From assembly GCA_022592445.1 (NCBI GenBank), contig JABYQR010000013.1:1-64000 (forward strand): 64,000 nucleotides of DNA, written 5' to 3'. Numbering within the stretch: the first letter of the stretch is position 1; every line of letters starts with the position of its first letter. Of the stretch, positions 12,113 to 25,206 are shown piece by piece. The position numbers were made by a program, and so were the translations under genes. The DNA is from Cytidiella melzeri (taxonomy: Eukaryota; Basidiomycota; Agaricomycetes; Polyporales; Irpicaceae). The notes under the pieces were generated by a model. That model ran no database searches and was not told the DNA's origin. It saw only the letters and a list, made by a program, of their open reading frames with translations.

Positions 12113-12438
12113 AACAAACTAAAGGTCAATTGTCCTTTTATTTCGTGTGCTGATTCTTATTACCCATATTGCTGTTCAGCGTTGAGGTTGAGATAAAATG
12201 GAATACACGTACATAGATTGAAAAGATGTAGTCTCACAGAGCGCAAAGAGTTCAGCTGTGAAGTGATGGACGGCATTCCCACAGTCGCGATCAATCCCAG
12301 ATCCCGCTGCAGCTGAGTACTTACGGTCAACTCGCTCGTGAGCTTGAATGCCTCTGCAGGTAGTCGAGAGTTGCGAAGTTGAGACAAATGGTGTTCGGTA
12401 CTAGACTCGATACAAATACAGCTTCCTGCGAATCATCC
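12113..12438 (-). promoter_or_regulatory. 5' flank of the F-box gene
   Basis: A GGTAATAAG...TTTAG segment just before the ATG looks like a 5'-UTR intron. Further out, the block around 12170-12245 (containing ATACACGTACA) resembles 14200-14265 upstream of the pseudogene copy. The duplication therefore included part of the promoter. Confidence 0.45.
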
Positions 12439-14196
12439 CTACTCCAAATAAATTCCAGCTTCGTACATTTCCAACTCCCACGACGGCCAGTACAAATGAG
12501 CGGTAGAGGCAGTCGTGCAAATGGCGGGCAGTTCCATTCGGCGTGGACATTGGCAGGGTTCTTCAAATATAACATATGAAACGAGCTGCGTGGCTTTCAA
12601 GTAGGTGTCTCTCCAGCCAAACCGCTCTTCAGTTTGTCCTGGAACAATGCGCAATATATCGATTGTACTTGTTCGAGCTCTCCTCTCTAAAAAGTATACC
12701 ATTTCGAAATTCGGGCGCGTGCCAATCACCTTTATCATGTATCTGCAGCTCCGTCAGAGCGGGGAACAGGTTGTATGAGTCGATGTAGCTGAGCCAGCAG
12801 TCGATGTCATGAGTGAGCACAACCTTCTTCACTGCTGTTACCGCCTTGAAGCCCGAAGTCCACAGCGAGTTGGTAATGTATATGCGATCATGGTGAGACC
12901 CCAGCCGAAGCTCCTCTAGTTGAGAGCAGGGCGATGTGTTGGACAATTGTGGCAAAGAAAGCACAACGTCGGTCAATACACGAAGGCTGATACGTCCGTC
13001 AGTTGTGACGATGCATCCAGTCTCACCGAAGAATAGCTTTCGTGGGGGGAGAGTTGGTGGAATTGACTATGCTCAGGGAAACCGTAGGACTTTGCGTGCA
13101 CCTCAGGTAGGTTCAGCTTTGTTTCAACAAGTTGTTTGGCTGCAGAAGCAGTCTGGATGTTACCGTTATACTGGATCGACAAGCGCGTCAGCTTCGGCAT
13201 GCTGAGGGAAGGTAGTTCCTCCAAAAGTGTCCTCAGTTTTACTGCGTCACGCATATTATGCAGCACCAGATCCTGCAACCGCGGGTTTTCGCAAGAAGTG
13301 TGTGTAAGCCGCGAAGGGTGCTCCCGTCGACCCACTGGTCTGCAATGACGAGATGGCGTAGTGCGTGCACATCCCACGAAACTACTTTAGTCCAACCCTG
13401 AAGGTCTGAGCAACAAACGTACGAAGTTGTGGAAACCGCCAGGAGTAGCTGCCGTTGTCGTTGTGTACGGAGTCGAGAATTGCAAGTACTTTCAACTGCT
13501 TGGCGTAGGCCACCGCGGTAAGGCTATCCAGGAGGAAGACATCATGTAGCGTGAGCAGAGTTCACGGATCCGCGCTCCGTTCGACCGTGACAAGAGGTCC
13601 ACTAGTGCGAGCACGAAAGTGTTCGCCGTAATTACCTATTCCGTAGCTGACTGCTTGGAGAGAGACGGTAAGGGGGGAAACGCCTGATCTCGTGATGCTC
13701 GTCGAAACTAAAGCTATTCTCCTTTCCTATTTTTCGATTTTGTCAGCGTATCGAAAGGAGACATCGATAAACTCCACAGCGCCGGAGTATGCACAGCGAT
13801 ATATCTCCAAGACGACAAACATACTGGACTGTACGCCACGGACAGTCCACAAACTCGATCCTCGACCTCGATATTGGGAGTGGATGCGCGTCCATTAGGT
13901 GCTCGAAATGCCACTGAAGAGCTCCGGCGGTAACCGGTTGACTGGTGCCAGTTGGTTATGTACGCAGTTGACATTGTGTTCCAACTTTTTCATCGTCCGT
14001 TCACTGGGACTTGGTGGGACATAGCGACGCGTTCAACTCACATTTCTAAGCCGTCTGCGACACTACTGATCATACATAAGTTGACAAAGCTGCAACGCAC
14101 AAGCAACGTACCGTTCCAGATGATCACCTTTAGCAGCAAGCCACTCGAAGGAATTGACTAGATAGTCGAACGCGGCTTACATCTGTTTGCCATTCA
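12439..14196 (-). pseudogene. Degraded tandem paralogue of the F-box gene
   Basis: The same domain order as the intact neighbour can be followed on the minus strand. FEWLAAKGDHLE (about 14120-14160) matches FEWLAAEDSNLG, VNRLPPELFSG matches INRLPPELLGG, and LQDLVLHNMRDAVKLR matches LEDLVLHNICDVGELR. Near the end, RRMELPAICTTAS precedes the shared HLYWPSWE tail. The copy is broken: a TAA follows the Met corresponding to the paralogue's GKMEAAL segment, the paralogue's ATG exon segment is missing, and frame changes occur near 13900, 13560 and 12970. It is best read as an inactive duplicate rather than an alternatively spliced gene. Confidence 0.8.
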
Positions 14197-14459
14197 GTCT
14201 GAAGAACGCGAACGAATTGGATTACACGTACACGGAGGGGATAGACGTAGTTTGACGAAGCTGCAGTCAACCGCGCTCAGTCCGCTAAACGAAATTGGAA
14301 TTAAGACTGATACTGTTGGATTCAAGCGGATCTATGATGAGCGTGACGGATAAACGTCACGCATAACGTATCACGGACCTAAGATTAGATTAGATTTCAC
14401 ATAACCGTTTGGGGCTGCACTACCACTACCACCAATACTGCTTAGTCCTTTGGAATCTC

Positions 14460-15912
14460 ATGTCATCCATACCCATAAAAACCTGCGTCCTTGGAGTAGG
14501 TCTTGCGGGCATGACATTTCATATCCCTTTCATCCTAGCATTCCCAGAGCTCTTTACTCTTCATGCGGTGCTGGAACGCAACCCAAGCGGTCCAGGAGGA
14601 AAGCTGCAAAGTCGTTTCGGACCCGAAGCAGCCAAGGGAGTTTTTATCTACAACACTATCGAACAAGTCCTTGCCGATCGTGCAATACAGTTAGTCGTTG
14701 TTGCAACACCGAGTGCGACCCATTATGAGTTTGCGAAGCGGATTATGGAAGCGGGTAAACATGGTACGTACCTGCTGACGCAGCAGTCCAAACCTACTGC
14801 AGAAAATTGCGGTGAAGGATTGAGTGCGTGCTAATCAGTTTGTTGAATTCTCGATAGTGCTTGTCGATAAGCCAGTCACCGCAACGTTCGCCCAAGCAGC
14901 TGAACTCGGTGCTCTCGCACGGTCAAAGGACCTCGTGCTGTATCCCTACCAGAACAGTCGTTGGAATTCGGATTTTTTGGCGATTCGTGCCCTATTGGAC
15001 CTACCCTCTTCAGATCCGAGATGTCTTGGGACATTATACGAGTTCGAGTCTAGGTATGTGCTCTGCTCGTGAATAGTACACTGGACAAGATTCTCACGTT
15101 TTTAGCCAGATATGATCGTTACCGAACGACACTGAAAGGGAACTGGAAAGAGCAGCCTCTGCCTGCCAGTGGTCTCACATACGACCTTGCATCTCACACC
15201 ATCGATCAAGCCCTTGTCCTCTTTGGCAGACCTACACGAATCACAGCACACATTCAAAATCTCCGAGGGGTTGGCCACGTTGATGTAGACGACAATGTTT
15301 GCCATACAGACCTTTGTTCCGCCGCCAACGTACATACTGATCTTCACCCTCTTCTAGTTCTCGATTTTCATGCACTATCCACCTCTTACACCTCTCGACC
15401 CTTCACCGTCGGGTATAAAACCCACGTCCTTCACAGTCATCCTCCGCGGCTCAATGCTCTCTGTCAAATCCTCTCAAGTCCGTTACGTTGTCCGAGGGAC
15501 AACAGGAACATACAGAAAATACGGCGTCGACGTACAAGAAGCCCAACTCAAAGCCATCGTGTCGCCGTCCGATATCTTTTCTGACGCAACCTATGGCCAA
15601 GAGCCAGAAACGCTTTTTGGCACAGTAGAAAACATCGAGGGTGACAGCGTCGTGCAGTCAATGTGAGTGGTCGTCGAAGAACTATGCCGCAGCAATTCGA
15701 AGTAGCTCACGAATGTGCTCTCTGGTATCAGATGGCCTTCGAAGGCTAAGGGTGACTACGGCGCACTGTTCAGAGATGTGGCCAGTGTTATACGCGATGG
15801 AACGCCGCAGGCCGTCAAATGGGAGGAGTCCGCAAATGTCATTGAGATCATTGAGCTGGCCCTTCAGAGCTCCAAGGAAGGCCGCACGCTTGAAGTCCCT
15901 CATCGAACTTGA
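14460..15912 (+). CDS. Gfo/Idh/MocA family NAD(P)-dependent oxidoreductase
   Basis: The start at 14460 gives MSSIPIKTCVLGVGLAGM, a Rossmann fold with a GxGxxG-type loop. QLVVVATPSATHYEFAK and VLVDKPVT (the family's E/D-K-P motif with the catalytic-site lysine) follow. The C-terminal substrate domain includes LYEFESRYDRYR and GLTYDLASHTIDQAL, where the conserved D-x-x-x-H helix lies. Introns separate GKHG from VLVDKP, the ESRYDRYR region, and the segments before FTVILRGS and IRWPSKAKGDYG. The reading ends at TGA, 15910-15912. Family members oxidise sugars, inositol or similar substrates; the substrate here cannot be told. The closest general type is the fungal YdgJ-like oxidoreductase group. 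Confidence 0.88.
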
Positions 15913-16076
15913 GAATCAAGCAAATATAATCTACTTATACAATCCAACACCACGATATTAGTATACAATGCCACATTGAGCTAAGGATCTCTTGCTGATA
16001 TACAGACAGACCCCCGACGCGTGACAGTCAAGCATTATATATTGTGTAGCGACACCGCACTCTAATCCAGGTATCT

Positions 16077-19000
16077 TCATTCGAATCCTTCCACCCGCCA
16101 CACTTTAATGACACCAGCCCGGTCGCCACTAATCAGCCCTCCTCTAAAAGGAGAGTCGATACAAGCTATCACGGACACGGTGTCCTGATGAGCCTTCAGC
16201 AAATTCTGCTGACTGTGATTTACGAGCGAGAGCCGCTGTGGGGGTCGATTGTTGTGATTGGCGGTACCGCTTGTCCATGTTTCTGCGTAAATCGACGCTG
16301 ACCCAGACGAAGAGCGGGTGGTGCTGCGAACAAACTGAATCAAACATGAAAATGCCTCGGCCGTATGTCTAACTTACCTGTATGTGGGCTTCTCACCCTC
16401 TTCGTCAGGGCTACTGAGCACGACAGAACGTTCCACCTTTCCCAAGTCCCACAAACGGATTTTGCGGTCTTCCGAACCGCATAACAGGAACCCACGATTA
16501 CTGCCCGCCCGCCCTGAGCCAGAGTCATCTTGACCCGCCATGGCAGACCTATGGATGGTACTATGGCCACCAAATTCCGAACCCAAGGCAAAGGCAAGTA
16601 CATCAGGGGATTGGCTGGTTGAGACATCTACCAAGGTCGAGACTCTTTGCGAGCTCGATCGCTGTCGCAAGACAAAGGGTGGTTCTGGCAACTCCTGCCT
16701 TGATCGTACCAGCGCGGCGATAGCGGCAGCAGGACTGCGTTCCGCCTCTACTGCCTTCACCTCTACAGGCTCTTCAAGAGATTGCGAAGCCGAAACGACA
16801 ATCCTGGAAGCGTACGTTTCCACTAATGCCATCTTCTCGATGTCCCAGACCTCAATCAAGGGAGTGAGTTTGCCCGAAGATGTCAAGTTTTGATCTGATG
16901 ACTGATATCGACCGAGAGCAACTATAATCCAGCGACCTTTGCCTTTGGTGGGATGTAGGGAGCACTGATTTATCTTCACGGCTTTGTCGCCCGTGGATGC
17001 ACCAGCTGTCCAGCTCTTGATCAATATACCGAAGCGTAGGTCCCACAACGAGAGAACTCCAGTAGCGGTCCCACACACCAACCATGTCCGCTTGCGATCG
17101 AGACATAGAGACGATACAGGCCCGAAATGCCGTGGGTTCTGCATTGTTTGTAGGACTCGCATTGTACGCAAGTCTATGATAGCGATTACGGCGTGAGTTG
17201 TCGCATACAGGAGGTTCGAACTTGAAGCTAAATATAGCGGTCAAATCTCTGAAAGAGTGAGAGCGGGATCAAGCTTACGAGTATTGTAATGTACCATGCA
17301 TGTGATATGCTCTCCCGGTGACTCCACTCGGTGTTCCCTGATAACTTGTACTCGACCATACTTAGGTATACCACCTGCCGCTCCTTGGCTTGTGCTCACA
17401 TGGACTCGAACAACGTGCATGCTACCGTCTTCTGCAGCACTTGCAAAGCAGTGAGTACCTTCGACGATGCAAACGGCCTTGACCTTAGCGTGGTGTTGAC
17501 CGTATGTGTATCTTGCCTTGCTAGTCACATTGCGCTCTAGACGGGCGGTGTCCCATACTTTGACTGTCTTGTCATCGGATGCAGACACAAAGAACATGTG
17601 GTCTGGCGAAACCGCGATGCCAGTGATAGCATCGGAGTGAGAGCCCAGATGTGCGATCAGGGATGTTTCTACTCGCCGGTTGCTACTGTCGCGCGACATG
17701 TAGCTGTAGCGGGCTGCGTTACGACGACGTATGGGGCCTTCGTGGACCCGTGGCCCAAATTCGTCCTGCAGTTCGCGGTTATTGTCCAGATACATATGCT
17801 CGAGCAAATTGTTGATCCCAGTTTCCCGACCATCTATCGTGAGATGGTCAATGCAAAGGTTAGCGACGCAGGAGGGAGTTCATGGTAATTCCTTACCGTA
17901 ACTTGATATAGGCACCAACGATGGAAGACGAGGACGTTCTATACCTCGTATAGTTCCAGAAACGGACACAGGTGACGAACGGCCTGAGGCTTCAGATGAT
18001 CCGTCGCGAAGCGTGGTATGGGCTTCTAGCAGCCCTATCGCATTTGCTCTGGACGAGCCAACCGCAGGTGCAGCCTTTTGACTATCAATGCTGCCTACAT
18101 GTAATTTATGTATCGCGGTGGGGAACGACGTAGTGGCCGAAGCGAGTGACTCCGTAGGGCTGTGTGGTCGGTCATGTGGCACAGAAACTGGTACATCTGA
18201 GATGACCGTATTTGCTGTCCCTGACGTGAGATTATTATCTAGTGTGGCGAGTGTACCAAGCGTGGGGCTACGAGGGTCGCGGACACTCGATGGAAGGGTT
18301 AATGAGGTGCCCGATCCGTTGATCATCGCCAGTCTCCTACGTAGGTCCTCGAATGGCGCACCCACCATCCCCATGCTGTAGTCCATGCTCATCGTCCTGT
18401 TCGAGCGAGGAGTCCCGAGGACTGGCGTGCGAGAGAGTGCTGAAGTAATTTGGCGAGCCGACGACACTCTTGAAGAACGTGAGGCGCCGTCGGTGCCAGT
18501 CTTTAGGAACACCGTCTGAGGCACAACTCCAAGCTTCTGCAGTTCGATCGTGCGTTTGTGCGCGAGATTCTTTGGGTCAACCTCCGTCAACAGGCTAGGC
18601 CGAGACTCGAAGCTGGGAACCGTGTGAATGAAAAATACTAGTGCACGACTTTGGCTTACTTTTGTTTGTTCTCCGCAAGCTTCGGTAAAAAGTCGCGCAT
18701 CGCCATGAGCTTATTTTCATCATTCACTGTCATTCCCAGCTGATGGAGTTTGTTCAGATGCACCTCATCCCTGCCACAATCAAATAAATCAGCTTTGTAA
18801 CGACATGACTGCAACAGAGCACCAACTCATTGGATTTCTGCCGCAGACCAGCACCAGAGGATTTAACGGCAGCTAGACTTGCTTTAGGTGACTCCGACCT
18901 TGCCGACCGACTACTGCGCCAGTAAGGGGACTTTTCTGCCTTCCTTGCCCATTCAGTCGCGGCGTCGAAGATGTGTCTGGGCAGCTGTTCACCAGACATC

Positions 19001-21971
19001 AAAAACGAAGACAGAACAAATCGTTGCAGGTCTCACAGGCGGTTTCAATGCTACCAATAAACTCCTTTCATCGACCTCACGTATATCCGAACGCAGGAAA
19101 TGTTTCAGTGAGGGATAGAGTATACACCAGACGTCGCTTGTGGGGAGCCGCTTAGACGCGGCAGTGATGAAAGCCACAGCACCTGGTTGATCATCAACAC
19201 GGACATTTTTCAAAACTAGATAGTACTTACCTTGCCGAATCCACATATTTGGATGGTACAAGAAGCTGAGGGTAGCACTCATCAGTTCCCAGATGCGCAT
19301 GGGCTGGAAGAGGCGAAGCTCGCATAAGCTGGTAAGCGACGTGAGAACTCTTGCCACTACACTTTCTTCTGCATCTGTGTGGAAATTCAGACTACGATAA
19401 CCGCCGTGAACGTTCCATCGGATATGTACCTGACAAGGCTTGAATCATCAAAGGAAGAATAAACTTCTCAAGGCTGCTTCCCCCAGTGCAAGCTGCTACG
19501 TCAAATATAGAGTCGAAAAATGCGTACCGTATCAGCCAGTCACGGTCATTGAGGTATGTGATCATATGGCTGAGTAGGACGTCGTATGTCCGCTGACGTT
19601 TTAAAAATACACACAATGATGAGATATTATGGAGTGTAGCGCGCTTCACTGTCGGAGAGGAATCCACAAGAAGGGTGGACAGATGATCTTGCACAGCGTT
19701 CTGCAATTCTTGTAGCGAAGCATCGGGAGACATCTAACCAGGAATAGTAAGCCACCCACAAGTCGATAACAGGAGTCAAATACTTGCCTCGAACTGAACT
19801 GCCTCAAGGTCATGGCCTTCCCTCATTGTTCGCGACTTGAAGTCGGTATTCAGGGCTTGAGCCATCTCCAGATAACGCCCCGCGGTAGCTGCTAATGCAA
19901 CTAGGCACTGCGCATAGGTGCATCGAACAGATACCTCGGGATCACCCAACAAAGGGCCCAAAGCTGGTATGATATATTCTGGAATTATCGATGCGTTCGA
20001 TGGAGTAATCACGGTGACGAGCATGAGCTGTGCATTGATTCAGAGGTAATTCAGATCGCACTATTTTTGAAGACGCACGATTTGGAGCAGGGTTCTTGCA
20101 GCGGCACTGCGTACTAGCGGAGCATCGTCTTGCAACAATTCGACAACGTAAGGAACCATTCGATCAAGCTTAGCTTCGTCTGTGAGATGTGGAGCAAGAG
20201 CGAGGAAAACATCCAGTGCTCGAAGCTTGTTGGAAGGTAATTTGCATGTACGAACATTAGCGGTGAGTAAGGCCAAGAGGATCAGAGCTGGGCCATCTAT
20301 GACACAATGGCGTCAGTGTATTTCGGCTTGAAGCCGTAACAACACACCCTCTTTGGCGGCTCGCCTTCCATCGCCATGCGCCTTGAGAAGCTTGCTATCG
20401 CGGTTTGGGATCTCTAACTCTACGGGAAATATGTCCTAGCATATCTCGGTCAACGTTGACCTTTAGGTGATTTTTCTATGTAATACGTACTTGGAAGGGT
20501 TTTCCTGATTCACTTGTTGTCGTGTATTCGACCTTGACGGGCTCTTTGACTGTTTCTTCCAGAGGTTCAACTTCAAAGTCCTGTAACAGATACGGTTCTA
20601 CGCTCTCGTAATCCGACCATACCCTTTCCATGCGGTGGTCTGAGTCACTTGGCAGTGGTTCGCTGAAGACATCTCCGGAGACCACGAGTGGCGCAGTTGT
20701 TTGTGTAGCCTTCGCGTTGATCGGCGTGGAAGAAGTTGTTGACGTCGGCCCTGTCTGAGGTGCGAATGAGAAAACACCAGCAGAAGGTTCGTTGACGGAA
20801 GCCACGTAGTTGTGAAGAAATGAGTAGAACGTCTCTGGAAACACTGTGCCGCGCGCGGTGTGGAGTAGAGTGTCGAAGGTCGGGCGAGTCGAAGGATTAA
20901 TGGCGATCATCTCTTTCACGAGCGACTAGCGTAAGCGTCAGGAGAGAAGACAAACACTCTTATCAATGACTTACACGGATACCATTATCATCGATAGCAC
21001 CTAGCTGCGCATCGACGTTGAGCTCTCCCTCGCGGTACTTGAACAGTTGACTGAGAGAGAAGAGAGGAGCGCCCTCAAGGAACAGCTCTGCTATCACACA
21101 TCCGGCGCTGAAGCAATCCATTGCCTCTGTAACTTTCGCTTCCCGTTTGCCTTCTTCGTCTACCTGGCGATCCTTTCCCTTCGTCTTGCGACCATCGGGA
21201 TGATCTTCCGCCGAGTAAAACCGCTCTGGAGCAATGTAACATGTGCGCCGCCCACTTGTGTCAAAGAAAAACGAGAAGTCCGCAGGATCGTCAAGCGGAA
21301 GGTACGCAGGCTTATGTGGCGCGAAGTCCGAAAGCAGTAGCCAGTTCCAGGATGTTATCAGAATGTTAGAGCTTTTGATGTCTCCGTGGGATATCTTCTT
21401 GTTTCGTGCGTCTCTCAGAGCAGTGAGAAGCTGGTACGCCAGCCACTTCTTCTCTATTGGTGCAAGGAAGGGCCGCGTGCTGAGAAGAGTAAGAGAATTC
21501 TGCGAGCAGGATCGTTGACAGCCGCTTACCTGATTCTGTCATATAGACTGCTTGCAACCCATTGGCGTATCATGTACCCGGCCTTCTCCGTCTCTACGAA
21601 GGATTGATAGGTGTACACATTGGGGATCTCACCAAGGACTTCACGCTCATCTAGGTACAGGGTCAAGTCAAGTCATGTATTTGGTAGCATGAATTCACAC
21701 TCACGTTTCAGTCTCTTGTAGTACCTCCTTAGGCTCACTCCGGGGTCAGGCTTGACAAATATCTTGACCACCAGTGGTCCATTCTTATGTCGACACTTGA
21801 CTGTTTTCAGGAAACGAGCGGAGCCCAGGCTAGTATACGAGATGAACCACCAGCAGGCAATGTTTCCAAATAGAAAACGCACCTTCGTTCGTAGACAATG
21901 TCTGAGCCTAGGTCGGTGACGAACGAGTCCAATGCACCACTAGTTCGCACTAACGACTGTGCATTTCCCAT
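16077..21971 (-). CDS. VPS15: VPS15, regulatory protein kinase of the class III PI3-kinase complex
   Basis: VPS15 anchors and activates the VPS34 lipid kinase on endosomes, vacuole and phagophore. The start at 21971 encodes MGNAQSLVRTSG, a textbook N-myristoylation signal (Gly2, Ser6). The kinase domain shows VVKIF (lysine), HGDIKSSNIL and SDFAPHKPAYLP, the last matching the family's degenerate DFG. The family-typical FDTSGRRTCYIAPERF follows. HEAT repeats come next (about 20920-19400: VPYVVELLQDDAPLVRSAA, ALGPLLGDPEVSVRCTYAQ). A C-terminal WD40 propeller (about 17810-16077) has HSDAITGIAVSPDHMFFVSA and SDDKTVKVWD, ending IKVWRVEGFE at 16077. The kinase-HEAT-WD40 order is unique to this family. 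More than ten short introns are present. A Ser/Pro-rich linker lies between HEAT and WD40 (about 18590-17930). Confidence 0.95.
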
Positions 21972-22296
21972 GATCTTTGCTCCCCGATATCGACTTGCGA
22001 CGTCTGATGAAGACCAGTGAGTAAGTTTACCACGTATAATGCGGCAATGGACGTCGGGGTACGCGTATCATGCGTTGCCGTCGATGAGGGTAGCTTGAGA
22101 GGCAGAGGTTGAGAGACAGAGGACAACTTGCAGCGGCCACAGTGAGATGATATTAGCGCCCTACGCCACAACGCCTCACAAAGGTGAAGCGATGTGTCAA
22201 AGTTGGCGACGCGTTCAAGTTGGACTTGGCTCAATCATCGTCAACTTGTGAGTATCCATACCTCTGCTTCACCAGCGACATCCAGCTAACATTGGA

Positions 22297-23771
22297 ATGA
22301 CAAAGGCGGCGATGTACGTGAAAGCAAAGAGTATATTCGCGCGTACTGCCTCCGAGATACTTGACTGCCTCAGTAGGATCCCGACGTTGACATCCGAGTC
22401 ACATACAGTCCTATTCTCAATATCTCCCGCCCCTTCTTGGTCGGAATTACCACTAACAGATGTCGTAACGCGTCTCAATTCCATACCACGCTCTATGGGA
22501 TGTCTATCTGCGCCTGTCCGTCTCCGTCGAGACACGAAAATACCGCAAATTACGGAGAGCAATCTCAACGAATATACGCTTTGCTCGGTCGCCGTATTCG
22601 ACTCTCACGTTGCCATTCCTTTTCTGAGTACAATCCCTGGCAGAGAAGCACCACAGGTTGGAAGATGGCACACCTTCAGAAAGGGAGACGATGCCAAGCT
22701 GCAGGACCACCAACTGCCACCCGCGGGTGTGGACTGGGAGAGTGTATGGGCACAGCGAGAGACCCACCAAGCCTTACCAGAGGAGTTACGACATCTCAGG
22801 TATGTGGTGGTTTGCTGTGAATACCATAGAAAGCTGTATTGACCCAATTTCAGAACAGAAGATGTTGGGATGGTGCTGTACATGTGTGATAGAGCACCGG
22901 AAGGACTGAATAACGCTCTCAACTCTTTCACCTATGCATCTAAGGTCCGCCAGGATTTGACTTCTTAGACCAGGGATGACTCACTTTTAGCTGACAGTTT
23001 GGTATCGTAGCGCATTCAACTCCCTTTCTAACAGGTCGCCCACATACACTGTTTTACCACCAGAAGATTCTGTCTTCGGGTGCAGTGGGACTGTGCATCC
23101 GTCCCAATGCCAATTCGGTGACCTTTTGTTTACCAAATCTACAGCCAGTGACATTAGCCTTGAAAATTTCTGAGTAAGCCCCAACTACTACTTACTGACC
23201 ATAGCTAACGCTGCTCGCGCTTATAGCTCCGAAGGAAATCTCGTGCATTCAATCGACGAGTCGAATCCCTCAAGGCTGTTGCTGAATGCAATTGCACAGC
23301 TCGACTCCACAGCCAAGGATGACACCTACTATCTTGGTGTGTACACCGCAGGATTACTTGAGTCACCGGACCGTTTGTACACTATTATGTCTGGGGATCC
23401 CTCGAGAGGAACTCTAGCCCTTGAAGGAGATACAGCACCTGTGGCAGGCACGCAAGTTCGAGTGAGTGAGAGGCATCAGGTGGTCATCGCGAACCTTCTT
23501 CTAACGGTTTTGCCAGATTTTTCGCAAACGGTCGGAATCGAAGTCTAAATTGGCACCGCAGAAAGGCCTCAACCTTGTCAATACGTGTTCTGACGGCATA
23601 GAAATCGTCTCTAAGGCCATGACATCCTGTGGTGGCGTGCTAGAGCTGGACGATACTTTCCTTGTTCTTTCGGAAAATGGCCTGATTACCAGTCGCTTTG
23701 ATGGTAGTACCTCACATGGTGGGAAGCCGTGGAAGTCTACCCTACCTGGTAGCACTTGCAACATTCGATAG
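22297..23771 (+). CDS. FIST-domain-like protein
   Basis: Exons read in order: SIFARTASEILDCL...SHTVLFSISPAPSW, then RTEDVGMVLYMCDRAPEG. Next come FGIVAHSTPFLTGRPHTLFY and SGAVGLCIRPNANS, then SPDRLYTIMSGDPSRGTLAL and a last exon ending near 23771. The pattern (an N-terminal domain with VLFSISP, a central TPFLTGRPxTLF and a C-terminal domain with a GDPSRGxLAL repeat-like motif) resembles fungal FIST_N/FIST_C proteins related to FBXO22. FIST proteins are proposed small-ligand sensors. No F-box was seen, so this is the FIST part only or a free-standing form. The start at 22297 is the first ATG in the open frame; a short upstream exon cannot be excluded. Confidence 0.6.
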
Positions 23772-24244
23772 CCTCAATTGATAAACTCACAACAATTCGC
23801 ATCGTCAACATGGACCCCGGTTCGACTCTGGACCTCTTCCACCACCGGGCAAAGTACCATATGTTCACCATCATAGTACGGTGTAGCTTCATGTTCAACA
23901 AATCCACGGGTTCAATCGTCACTACTATTGTTCAGTACACAACCTGCAACTTGAGCAAGGTGGCCATGTGCATGAAGGCTCTGATTGTTCTAGCAGTTAA
24001 ATACGACAGCCTTGCAACGCGGGGTCGCAGCCGTCTTCTGCCTGTAAATCAGAACAGTTTTGTGTATTGACTGATTTAGCCGTCACGACCAGCAAGATAC
24101 AGCTCTCGAAAATTCAAAGAGGATACACTCACGCCTTGCGGTGATACGAAACCATAGCTGCCTCAAACGCTCGCATATCCTAACGTTTTGTCTATGAGTT
24201 GATTGCCAGTAAAGAAGACCACGGACAGTTAGCAAGACTACGCA
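23772..24244. other. Convergent intergenic region
   Basis: This holds the 3' ends of the FIST-like gene (+) and QCR8 (-). Nothing coding was recognised. It probably holds both terminators. Confidence 0.45.
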
Positions 24245-24915
24245 TTAGTGAGCTCCGTGACCTGCAACATGAGCGGCCTTGCTGTTCTGCCAAGTATCAT
24301 AACTCTTCGCCCAAGTGTAGGTACCGTATCCTGTTCAAGGTCGGTGAGCAAAACAGAGACGAGATCTACGTCGCAGTAAACGGCGTGAAGCGAGAGCCGA
24401 AAGCACGCGTTTCCAGAGCAACAGCGAGAGCAACTCACCAATCGCGAAGGGAACGATCCAGTAGGGCACTTGTACAGCAAGGCGACGGTATCCGTTGAAG
24501 AGGTAGTTGCGGAACAAGTTGTGCGCGGCACGCTGACGCAAAGGAGACAATCCTGCAGTATTCCATTCATGCACAGAAAAGGTCGCTTTCAGCAATAGAA
24601 CAAGCTGTTGCCATCTGCAAAATAACGCACCGTATTGCACGATACCCTTCTGAGGTTGAACACCTCGGTCACCCCACCACAAGTTCTGTACACATCAAGT
24701 CAGCCCTCCATATCCTTTCATCCCAGAAAGCATATAGGTCCAACTGCGTCTTCAGACGACAAGCCATGTGCCATGCTTTGAGACGCAACTGCAACCAAGT
24801 CTGTAACTCACGTAGACCTTAGCTGCATTAAAAAGTGAGTTTCATCATGTTCCAAGATGAACAGGAGCGACCTACGGCCAGGCATATCGCTAGCAAGCGC
24901 AGACGTTGGCCTCAT
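24245..24915 (-). CDS. QCR8: Ubiquinol-cytochrome c reductase subunit 8 (complex III)
   Basis: QCR8 is the small ubiquinone-binding membrane subunit of mitochondrial complex III. Five exons assemble into about 101 residues: 24915-24876 (MRPTSALASDMPG), 24822-24812, 24685-24631 (NLWWGDRGVQPQKGIVQY), 24552-24439 (AHNLFRNYLFNGYRRL...VPYWIVPFAI) and 24330-24245 (GYGTYTWAKSYDTWQNSK). The N-terminal WWGxxG, the central NYxFNGYRR and the tail YxWAKxYxxxxNSKA are family signatures, and length matches the family. All four introns have GT-AG ends. The second exon is only 11 bases and supplies PKVY together with one base of exon 1. The gene is divergently transcribed from OST4, with 291 bases between starts. 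Confidence 0.95.
24812..24822 (-). other. QCR8: 11-base microexon of QCR8
   Basis: CTAAGGTCTAC on the minus strand is preceded by TTTTTAATGCAG and followed by GTGAGT. Splicing exon 1 (ending GGCC) to this microexon and on to AACTTGTGG restores an open frame reading GPKVYNLWWGD, which fits the QCR8 N-terminus. Skipping it would shift the frame by 11 bases. Confidence 0.85.
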
Positions 24916-25206
24916 TTTGAGATTCGGATTTATAGTGTTCAAGCAGTTAAAAGTGCTGAGGCAGGGACAAGTGATGAAAGAACGACTGAGGAGATGAGCG
25001 AGCGTACCTCCGTCGCGCTACCGAGGTCGTCCGAATGCGTTCTGTGCAAATATGTGCAAACATCCCGCCGCCCTCCCTCGACTTGGGGAAAACGTCGGGC
25101 TAGGCTCTCTCACTACAGTCACCTTCCGCTCATTCCAACGTATGTTGCCTATTCCCTCAGCCCGAATGCATGCTGATTTCTGGTCTTGCAGCAGTCCACC
25201 GCCGCG

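Noticed and set aside
23810..23860. GGTTCGACTC followed by CCACCA, resembling a tRNA T-arm and tail
   Set aside because: The T-stem has a mismatch, and no acceptor, D or anticodon arm can be placed upstream.
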